From: an uncultured Oscillospiraceae bacterium
GTDB lineage: Bacteria > Bacillota > Clostridia > Oscillospirales > Ruminococcaceae
NCBI GenBank assembly: GCA_910577365.1
Contig: CAJTMU010000117.1
Coordinates: 1-6,062 of the forward strand
Length of the DNA: 6,062 nucleotides
Direction of reading: 5' to 3'
The notes under the pieces are model-generated. The model had not been told where the DNA came from, searched no databases, and worked only from the letters and a program-made list of their open reading frames with translations. Below are positions 1 through 5,692 of the stretch, piece after piece. The position numbers and the translations under genes were made by a program. Position 1 is the first letter of the stretch, and the number at the start of each line of letters is the position of its first letter.

Positions 1-1232
1 GTGCGCTTGCTATCCATACTCCCGCGGGCGTTATTATTCATACGGGAGATTTCAAGGTGGATTATACCCCGATAGAGGGCGGCATAATAGATCTGGCACG
101 GTTCGGCGAACTTGGAAACAGGGGAGTGCTGGCTTTGATGAGCGAGAGTACCAATGTGGAGCGCCCCGGTTATACCAAGAGTGAACGAAGCGTGGGTGAC
201 AGCTTTAAAAAACTGTTTACCGATGCGGAGGGAAAGCGCATAATCATCGCCACATTTTCCAGCAATATCCACAGGATACAGCAGATAATCGACGAGGCTG
301 TAAAGCACAACAGGCGTGTGGCGGTATCGGGCAGAAGCATGGTGAATGTTATCGCCAAGGCTGAGGAGATGAATTATATAAAAGTACCCGAGGGTACGCT
401 GATAGATATCGAGGATGTGAACAAATACGACCCAGAGGAGCTTGTTATAGCCACAACGGGAAGTCAGGGAGAGCCGCTGTCTGCTCTTTCGAGAATGTCC
501 TCGGGCGACCACAGGCAGGTCACTATTACTCCCAACGATTTCATAATCATTTCCGCGAACCCCATTCCAGGCAATGAGAAACTGGTCAACAAAGTGGTAA
601 ACGAGCTTATGAAGCAGGGCGCTGAGGTCATTTATGAGAGCATGTATGAGGTGCACGTTTCTGGTCACGCCTGCCAGGAAGAGCTTAAGATGATGATATC
701 GCTGACGAAACCGAAATTTTTTGTGCCAATACACGGTGAGTTTAAGCATATGAGAAAGCATGGCCAGCTTGCGGTTGGCATGGGCATACCCGAAGAAAAT
801 ATCTTTATTAGCGATCTGGGCGAGGTGTTGGAGACCGACGGCGTTGATATGAAATTCACAGGCTCGGTTCCCGCGGGCAAGGTAATGGTGGACGGATTCG
901 GCGTAGGTGACGTAGGCTCAGTAGTGCTCAGGGACAGGCGTCACCTTGCGGAGGATGGCATGATGGTCATTGTCGCCACCATAGAGAGGGAAAGCGGCAG
1001 GGTACTGGCTGGTCCGGACATAGTTTCAAGGGGCTTTGTGTACGTCAGGGAAAGCGAGGAGCTGCTCGATGAGGCAAAACAGCTGATGAAGAAAGTCATG
1101 GATGACTGCTGCGAGCATAATGTCCGTGAGTGGGGCAATATAAAATCTGCAATGCGTGACGCGCTCAGCGATTACATCTACCAGAAAACCAAGCGCAGCC
1201 CGATGATTCTGCCGATAATAATGGAAGTGTGA
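1..1232 (+). CDS. rnj: Ribonuclease J, 3' part (N-terminus off window)
   Basis: RNase J is a metallo-beta-lactamase/beta-CASP ribonuclease with endo- and 5'-3' exonuclease activity in mRNA decay and rRNA maturation in the cytoplasm. The reading frame is open from the left edge (first full codon at base 3) to TGA at 1230-1232, about 409 visible residues against a family length near 555, so roughly the first 150 residues, including the HxHxDH metal site, are missing. Visible family motifs are HTGDF (metal-binding Asp at 48-50), SESTN (141-155), TGSQGEP (456-476), VHVSGHA (His codons 654-656 and 666-668), PIHGEF (His 732-734) and the C-terminal KTKRSPMILPIIMEV, which closely matches Bacillus RNase J1 as I remember it. 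The GTG at 57 is an internal Val codon, not a start. Whether it is J1-like or J2-like cannot be settled without the N-terminus. No convincing terminator follows, so readthrough towards gdpP is possible. Confidence 0.96.
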   Translation, partial: ALAIHTPAGVIIHTGDFKVDYTPIEGGIIDLARFGELGNRGVLALMSESTNVERPGYTKSERSVGDSFKKLFTDAEGKRIIIATFSSNIHRIQQIIDEAVKHNRRVAVSGRSMVNVIAKAEEMNYIKVPEGTLIDIEDVNKYDPEELVIATTGSQGEPLSALSRMSSGDHRQVTITPNDFIIISANPIPGNEKLVNKVVNELMKQGAEVIYESMYEVHVSGHACQEELKMMISLTKPKFFVPIHGEFKHMRKHGQLAVGMGIPEENIFISDLGEVLETDGVDMKFTGSVPAGKVMVDGFGVGDVGSVVLRDRRHLAEDGMMVIVATIERESGRVLAGPDIVSRGFVYVRESEELLDEAKQLMKKVMDDCCEHNVREWGNIKSAMRDALSDYIYQKTKRSPMILPIIMEV

Positions 1233-1277
1233 AGTAAGCCAAGAATTGGGCAATAAAAGGCTTGTTAAAAACGCGGG

Positions 1278-1458
1278 GCAAATCGCCCACGCATGAAATT
1301 TCAAAAAATGTCGGAATTTGCGAAGCAAATTATAACCGGTTTCCGCAGCCGCGCATAGCGTAGTTGCGAGAAACACTATGTGGAAACTTTCGGCGTTTCG
1401 CAGCTGTTTGCACGGAACGCTGCAAAGCAGGGCATTAGTGCAGAAATTTTGAAATTTT
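1278..1458 (+). repeat. Structured intergenic element, copy 1 (upstream of gdpP)
   Basis: This non-coding stretch lies between the RNase J stop and the gdpP ribosome binding site. Its first 25 bases (1278-1302) match 3684-3708 at 21 of 25 positions. A possible closing stem pairs GAAATTTCAAAA (1295-1306) with TTTTGAAATTTT (1447-1458): 11 Watson-Crick pairs plus one G-U. Enclosed arms are AATTTGC-GAA-GCAAATT (1315-1331, perfect 7 bp), GTTTCCGCA/TGCGaGAAAC (1339-1374, 9 bp with one bulged A), GCGTTTCG/CGGAACGC (1393-1420, 8 bp with one G-U) and CTGC-AAA-GCAG (1420-1430). A further hairpin, GCGGGGC-AAATC-GCCCaCGC (1273-1292), overlaps the start. The element ends 2 bases before the Shine-Dalgarno tract. 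The long closing stem is AT-only apart from one C-G pair and could be fortuitous; the local hairpins are plain in the sequence. It could be a dispersed repeat or a leader RNA; I recognise no named family. Confidence 0.5.
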
Positions 1459-1460
1459 TA

Positions 1461-1469
1461 AAAAGGTGG
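1461..1469 (+). promoter_or_regulatory. Ribosome binding site deciding the gdpP start
   Basis: AAAAGGTGG lies 6 bases upstream of the TTG at 1476, the spacing expected of a Clostridia Shine-Dalgarno. The only longer start, GTG at 1380, has no purine-rich tract in front of it and would place 32 residues inside the structured non-coding element. Confidence 0.8.
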
Positions 1470-1475
1470 TTTGAT

Positions 1476-3563
1476 TTGAGAAATTTTTACAAGAGCAATG
1501 TGCTGTTCGGCGCGGTTATAGCGCTGGCAATGTTTCTGATATGCTTGGACGTGTATATGTTCAGGGAAAATGCCATGCTTTTCTGGAGTTCGCTTCCGAT
1601 TCTTTTGCTTGTTTCGGGACTGGCTATTGGCAAACTGGTACAGATAAGAAACAGTGAGAACTGGTATTTTGAACAGCTTACCAATGAAATAAAAGGCTCA
1701 GACAGCATGTCGCTGATAAGCTTTCCGCTGCCGGTAGCCATTGTTGACAGGGACAGGTGTGTTATATGGAGCAACAAGCGCTTTGACGAATGCTTTTATG
1801 CTCCCACAAAGGACGAAAGCTCCATTGACCTTGTTACTGAAGAACCTCTTGAGCTTTTCGGAACGGAGGGCAGGGAGATAGAATACGGCGGGCGGTATTA
1901 CAGAGTATATTCTCACGAGCACCGATTCTTCTTTGATGAGCACAGAAGCTCCGTAAAAAATTTTGTGCTTGATAACCGTTCCACTGACGAGGCAGAGGCG
2001 GAGCATAAAGATAAAATCACCATGTTGATTTTCAAGGATATCACCGATTTTCGCCAGCTTTTTACTAAATACCAGCAGTCCAAGCCCGTTGCGATGATAG
2101 TTATGGTAGATAACTATGAGGAACTTCTCAGCGGCGCTAAGGAGAGCGAACGCGCCAGCGTGCAGATACAAGTCGACAGGCTGGTGGAGGAGTACTTTGC
2201 AGAGAAAAACGCGGTTATGCGTAAAATTTCGGGAGATAAATTCCTGATAGTGCTTGAGAAGCAGTATCTGCGGCAGATGATGGATGAAAAGATGGCCATC
2301 ATCAACAAGGCGCATGAGATAATGGTCAAGGAAAGAACAGCTGTAACGCTTTCCATCGGCGTGGGTGATACGGCGGAAACTCTCGCGGAGAGCGAGCGCT
2401 TCGCTAATGATATGCTGGAAAAGGCTCTCGAGCGCGGCGGAGATCAGGCTCTGGTAAAAACGGACAACGGGTTTACCGCGTTCGGCGCTACCACATCGGG
2501 ACGTGAGCGCACGGGCAAGGTTAAGATACGCCTTGCGGCAGAGAATATAAAAAGACTTTTGAGCACCGCTGATTCTGTGTACATAATGGGACACAGCTAC
2601 GGTGATTTTGACAGCGCGGGAGCTTCAATTGGTCTGACCTGCGCTTTAAGGCGGATGGGCTTCAAATCGGTGTATACCGTGGCGAGGTTCAGGGACGAAA
2701 GCAAGACAAATGCAAAGTCGCTTTTCGATAGGTTCAGGGAATACGATCCCCCCGTGGTGATAGAGCCTGAGGAAGCAAGGAATTTCTTTTACCACGATAA
2801 ATCCGTGCTTATAATAGTTGACACTCATATTATAAAGAGGGTAGAGGATCCGGAGTTGTTTGAGATGGCAAACAAGAGCCATCTGGTGGTGATAGATCAT
2901 CACCGTTTAAGCGCGGGTGCCATAACCGATCCCGGCGTAAAGCTGCATGAAAGCAGCGCGTCGAGCGCTTCAGAGCTTGTTACGGAGCTGGTGCAGTATT
3001 TCAACAGCGACGCTCTGCTTACTCCGCTGGAGGCGGAGGCGCTGCTCGCGGGCATAATGCTTGACACGAGGGATTTCGTAATGCGTTCGGGCGTTTCAAC
3101 ATTTGAGGCGGCGGCATATCTTAAAAAACTGGGCGCGGATACCATTTCGGTAAAAAAGCTGTTTGACACTTCCATTGAAAGCAAGATGAGGCGCTCTGCT
3201 ATAATCGCTTCGGCTAAGATATACAACAGGTGTGCCGTGGCGGTGGTCGAAGAGAGCTTCCCGGGTCTGCGCGTGATTTGTTCACAAGCGGCTGACGAAA
3301 TGCTTTATATCAAGAATGTGGACGCATCTTTTACGCTGTACCCGATAGAGGGCGGCTGGAGCGTCAGTGCGCGCTCTCTTGGCAAGGTGAACGTGCAGGT
3401 TATCATGGAAAGCCTGGGAAACAAAAAGGACGACGGCGGCGGGCACCAGACAATGGCGGGCGCTCAGCTCTGGGACGTATCCCGCGAGGAGGCGGAGCAG
3501 AAGCTGCGTGAGGCGGTCGATGAGTATTTCGCTCCCGCAAAGACAGAGGAACAGGGCGAGTAA
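1476..3563 (+). CDS. gdpP: Cyclic-di-AMP phosphodiesterase GdpP (PAS-degenerate GGDEF-DHH/DHHA1)
   Basis: GdpP is a membrane-anchored enzyme that hydrolyses c-di-AMP to 5'-pApA, affecting cell-wall, potassium and osmotic control. From the TTG start it has 695 residues (Bacillus GdpP about 659). Two membrane segments lie near residues 9-29 and 33-55, followed by a PAS-like domain (about 78-190) and a degenerate GGDEF domain in which SGDKF (252-256) replaces GGDEF, as expected of a GGDEF domain without cyclase activity. The DHH domain keeps H373-x3-D377-x-D379 (GHSYGDFD), D449 (IIVDTH), D474-H475-H476 and D530 (GIMLDTRDF); DHHA1 has GGGH at 654-657. All expected metal ligands are therefore present and the enzyme should be active. 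The PAS domain carries an extra acidic loop (about 158-180). The start rests on the Shine-Dalgarno at 1461-1469 and the fit of the membrane segment to the N-terminus; GTG at 1380 (727 residues) is less likely. Confidence 0.95.
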   Translation: MRNFYKSNVLFGAVIALAMFLICLDVYMFRENAMLFWSSLPILLLVSGLAIGKLVQIRNSENWYFEQLTNEIKGSDSMSLISFPLPVAIVDRDRCVIWSNKRFDECFYAPTKDESSIDLVTEEPLELFGTEGREIEYGGRYYRVYSHEHRFFFDEHRSSVKNFVLDNRSTDEAEAEHKDKITMLIFKDITDFRQLFTKYQQSKPVAMIVMVDNYEELLSGAKESERASVQIQVDRLVEEYFAEKNAVMRKISGDKFLIVLEKQYLRQMMDEKMAIINKAHEIMVKERTAVTLSIGVGDTAETLAESERFANDMLEKALERGGDQALVKTDNGFTAFGATTSGRERTGKVKIRLAAENIKRLLSTADSVYIMGHSYGDFDSAGASIGLTCALRRMGFKSVYTVARFRDESKTNAKSLFDRFREYDPPVVIEPEEARNFFYHDKSVLIIVDTHIIKRVEDPELFEMANKSHLVVIDHHRLSAGAITDPGVKLHESSASSASELVTELVQYFNSDALLTPLEAEALLAGIMLDTRDFVMRSGVSTFEAAAYLKKLGADTISVKKLFDTSIESKMRRSAIIASAKIYNRCAVAVVEESFPGLRVICSQAADEMLYIKNVDASFTLYPIEGGWSVSARSLGKVNVQVIMESLGNKKDDGGGHQTMAGAQLWDVSREEAEQKLREAVDEYFAPAKTEEQGE

Positions 3564-3683
3564 AATCACAACAGTTTTAAGGGTAAAAGTTTTTAAAGCC
3601 GAGAGCGGCGCGGAAAAGTCTTTAGCCAATTTATCACCAACAACATAAAGCGTATGTTGGTAAAGTTTAAAAATTTTTTGTCA
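3564..3683 (+). other. Non-coding spacer after gdpP with small hairpins
   Basis: This is the first half of the 265-base gap between gdpP and rplI. It holds GCCG-AGAG-CGGC (3598-3609), a 7-bp hairpin CAACATA-AAGCG-TATGTTG (3641-3659) with an alternative register ACCAACA/TGTTGGT (3636-3661), and an imperfect direct repeat, AAAAGTTTTTAAAGCC (3585-3600) and AAAAGTCTTTAGCC (3614-3627). A run of six T (3674-3679) follows the second hairpin, but 12 bases beyond its base, too far for a typical intrinsic terminator, so it is at best a weak one. I find no plausible gene here on either strand. Confidence 0.5.
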
Positions 3684-3807
3684 GCATTTCGCTCACGCAT
3701 GAATTTTCCGCAAGCCACCGACTGTTAACACAGAGCGAAGCGGAGAGTTGACAGTCGGTGGGATAGCTCTAATAACGCTTTGCGTTTTAGAGCGGTGAGG
3801 AAAATTC
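3684..3807 (+). repeat. Structured intergenic element, copy 2: three-way junction upstream of rplI
   Basis: The inverted repeats nest cleanly into a three-way junction. P1 is GAATTTTCC (3701-3709) with GGAAAATTC (3799-3807), a perfect 9 bp. P2 is CCACCGACTGTTAAC (3715-3729) with GTTGACAGTCGGTGG (3747-3761), 15 bp including one G-U, capped by a loop containing GCGAAGC (3735-3741). P3 is GCTCTAA-t-AACGC (3766-3778), loop TTT, GCGTTTTAGAGC (3782-3793), 12 bp with one bulged T. The junction strands are short (5, 4 and 5 bases). The opening 25 bases match copy 1 at 21 of 25 positions. The element ends 9 bases before the rplI Shine-Dalgarno, so in an mRNA it would be the 5' leader of rplI-dnaB. I do not recognise it as a named ribosomal-protein leader or riboswitch; a dispersed palindromic repeat is the main alternative. 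Confidence 0.65.
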
Positions 3808-3816
3808 TTTTAAATT

Positions 3817-3823
3817 AAGGAGG
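3817..3823 (+). promoter_or_regulatory. Ribosome binding site of rplI
   Basis: AAGGAGG is a full-consensus Shine-Dalgarno, 5 bases before the ATG at 3829. It lies just outside stem P1 of the preceding structured element, so that fold as drawn would not sequester it. Confidence 0.9.
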
Positions 3824-3828
3824 ACATC

Positions 3829-4275
3829 ATGAAAGTTATTTTATTGCAGGACGTACAGGGTACGGGAAAAAAGGGAGAGGTCAAAGAAGTAAAGGACGGC
3901 TACGCCATAAACTGCCTTATCAGAAAGGGTCTGGCGCAGGAGGCTAACGCGAAAAACATGAATATTCTCCAGGGGCAGAAGGATCATGCCCAGCACAAGA
4001 TCGACGTTGATATCGCTAACGCCAAGGCTATCGCGGAAAAGCTGGAGGGCAAAAAGGTGGTTGTGACAGCAAAAGCGGGGCAGAACGGACGACTTTTCGG
4101 CACTGTTACCTCAAAGGAAGTTTCCGCAGCCATCAAGCAGTCGCTTGGCTGCGATGTGGATAAGAAAAAGATAACGCTGGCAATGAAAATAGAGGGATTC
4201 GGAGATTTCTCCGCGGAGGCAAGACTGTACGCGGGAGTTTCCGCAAAGTTTACGGTGACCGTAACGGAGGGCTGA
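3829..4275 (+). CDS. rplI: 50S ribosomal protein L9
   Basis: L9 binds 23S rRNA near the L1 stalk base and reaches across the ribosome surface, helping reading-frame fidelity. The 148 residues match the family's usual length. The N-terminal rRNA-binding domain (1 to about 50) opens with MKVILLQDVQGTGKKGEV and keeps the GYA-N-L-KGLA framework. A long charged helix (about 45-75) links it to the C-terminal domain, marked by GRLFGTVTSKEV and the closing VSAKFTVTV strand. Odd points are in the normally conserved GYARNFLIPKGLA segment, which here reads GYAINCLIRKGLA, and the Tyr at the usual His of the LHP motif near the C-terminus. The ATG has a consensus Shine-Dalgarno at ideal spacing. One base separates its stop from dnaB, a pairing common in Bacillota, so expression of the two is likely linked. 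Confidence 0.97.
   Translation: MKVILLQDVQGTGKKGEVKEVKDGYAINCLIRKGLAQEANAKNMNILQGQKDHAQHKIDVDIANAKAIAEKLEGKKVVVTAKAGQNGRLFGTVTSKEVSAAIKQSLGCDVDKKKITLAMKIEGFGDFSAEARLYAGVSAKFTVTVTEG
4266..4270 (+). promoter_or_regulatory. Ribosome binding site of dnaB inside rplI
   Basis: GGAGG lies within the last codons of rplI, 6 bases before the dnaB ATG. Ribosomes ending rplI at 4275 stop one base short of that start, an arrangement that favours translational coupling. Confidence 0.8.
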
Positions 4276-4276
4276 A

Positions 4277-5647
4277 ATGGCGGAATATGACCTTTCGGGG
4301 ATAAATCTGCCTTACAGCTTAGACGCAGAACAGTCCGTTCTTGGGGCTGTCCTGATGGATTCCAACGCGCTTAATGAGGTGAGCGATACGCTCCAGCCCG
4401 AGCATTTTCATATCACGCTGAACAGGCAGATATACGAAGTGCTGATACAGATGGGCTTAAGCAGTTCTCAGATAGATGTTGTAACGGCGCTGGACGCTTG
4501 CATGCGGCAGGGCGTTTTTGAAACCGCCGAGCAGGCTAAGGAGTATCTCACGCGGCTTATGACCGCCGTTCCCAGCATTTCCTCGGTGGGAAAGTACGCG
4601 AAGATAGTCACCGAAAAATATCTGCTGCGAAGCCTTATATTTGCTGCCAAAGAGATAATTGATGCGGCGAACGAGGGCGCGGAGGACGCGGAAACTCTGG
4701 TGGATTTCGCGGAGCAGAAGATATTTGATATCCGAAGCGGGCAGGACAGAAGCGAGCTTACTCATATAAGCGGGATAGTTTTTGAGCGCGTGAACGAGCT
4801 TAACCAGATGGCGAAAGCGGCTGCGGCGAACAACGGAAATCCCGTTATGACGGGGCTTGAAACCATGTTCAAGGAACTGGACAGGCGCATTTTCGGTCTA
4901 AATAAATCAGATTTGATAATCATCGCGGCGCGCCCTGGTATGGGAAAAACATCTTTTGCCATGAACATAGCAACGAATGTCGCTAAAAAATACCGCGACA
5001 AAGACGTATGCGTGTTCAATCTGGAAATGTCCAAGGAGCAGATAGTTTCGAGAATGTTAAGCTCAGAATCCATGCTGTCCTCCGAGGCGCTGAAAACGGG
5101 CAGGGTCCCGCCAAACAAGTGGGACGATATCATGCTGTCCGCCGATATACTGTCGCAGCTTCCCATCTACATTGATGATACTCCTGGCTGCAACGTGGTG
5201 AGTATGAAATCGAAGCTCAGGCGGAGAAAGAATCTCGGAGCGGTGATTATTGACTATCTTCAGCTAATGACTTCGGTGAACAATTATCACGGAAACCGTG
5301 TGGCTGAAATATCGGAGATAACCCGCAACCTGAAGGTAATGGCAAAGGAGTTGAACGTGCCGATAATCGCGCTGTCACAGCTCGCCAGAGGACCAGAGCA
5401 GCGCCCCGACAAGCGCCCCATGCTGTCGGATTTGCGCGATTCGGGTTCAATAGAGCAGGATGCGGATATAGTTATGTTTCTCTACCGCAATGCGTATTAC
5501 GATAAAACCGACCCGAATCCCAACGTGGCGGAGTGCATAGTGGCGAAAAACCGTCATGGTGAAACGGGAACGGTATATCTCGGCTGGAACGGCGAGTTTA
5601 CAAAGTTCAGCAGCGTAGAGGTCAGAATGATGCCTGACGGTAACTGA
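4277..5647 (+). CDS. dnaB: Replicative DNA helicase DnaB
   Basis: This is the hexameric RecA-fold (SF4) helicase that unwinds the replication fork and recruits primase; in Bacillus the orthologue is called dnaC. It has 456 residues, normal for the family. The N-terminal primase-interacting domain starts with LPYSLDAEQSVLGAVLMD (about 11-28). The ATPase domain has Walker A ARPGMGKTS (R219-K224-T225), the catalytic Glu in FNLEMS (E250), Walker B IIDYLQLM (D326), the SQLARG motif, DLRDSGSIEQDADIV, and a KNRHG arginine finger (R426). All key residues are present, so it should be functional, and no intein interrupts it. It starts one base after the rplI stop with a good Shine-Dalgarno inside rplI; there is no room for a promoter between them, so it depends on rplI or upstream transcription. 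A prophage DnaB is unlikely given the conserved rplI neighbour. Confidence 0.97.
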   Translation: MAEYDLSGINLPYSLDAEQSVLGAVLMDSNALNEVSDTLQPEHFHITLNRQIYEVLIQMGLSSSQIDVVTALDACMRQGVFETAEQAKEYLTRLMTAVPSISSVGKYAKIVTEKYLLRSLIFAAKEIIDAANEGAEDAETLVDFAEQKIFDIRSGQDRSELTHISGIVFERVNELNQMAKAAAANNGNPVMTGLETMFKELDRRIFGLNKSDLIIIAARPGMGKTSFAMNIATNVAKKYRDKDVCVFNLEMSKEQIVSRMLSSESMLSSEALKTGRVPPNKWDDIMLSADILSQLPIYIDDTPGCNVVSMKSKLRRRKNLGAVIIDYLQLMTSVNNYHGNRVAEISEITRNLKVMAKELNVPIIALSQLARGPEQRPDKRPMLSDLRDSGSIEQDADIVMFLYRNAYYDKTDPNPNVAECIVAKNRHGETGTVYLGWNGEFTKFSSVEVRMMPDGN

Positions 5648-5692
5648 CGATTAACGAATATTCTTAATGCTTGATGGATTGACCGGTATAAA

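Noticed and set aside
1236..1268. Terminator after RNase J (AAGCC/GGCTT inverted repeat at 1236-1263)
   Set aside because: The stem is only 5 bp with an 18-base loop, and it is followed by GTTAAAAA rather than a T tract.
1331..1336. TATAAC as a -10 box for gdpP
   Set aside because: No acceptable -35 lies 16-18 bases upstream; it is a by-product of the AAATT hairpin arm and the following bases.
1348..1364. REP element recognised by a TnpA-like REP transposase
   Set aside because: A GTAG is present in copy 1 (1360-1363) but not at the foot of a hairpin, and copy 2 has no matching GTAG, so the REP pattern is not met.
1698..2594. 298-codon open frame on the - strand inside gdpP, and other - strand frames over genes
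   Set aside because: They overlap strongly conserved + strand proteins, have no recognisable domains, and read as out-of-frame translations.
3641..3679. Intrinsic terminator after gdpP (7-bp hairpin followed by six T)
   Set aside because: The T run begins 12 or more bases beyond the stem, and the stem is AT-rich, so it does not fit the rho-independent pattern; noted only as a hairpin.
3684..3807. MITE insertion with target-site duplication
   Set aside because: The terminal inverted repeats are present, but no matching direct duplication flanks either element, and no transposase or target preference can be inferred from two copies.
5650..5692. AT-rich palindrome GAATATTC and TATAAA directly before tilS as regulatory sites
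   Set aside because: The palindrome would leave a 2-base loop, and a start from TATAAA would fall within the first codons of tilS; both fit random AT-rich spacer.
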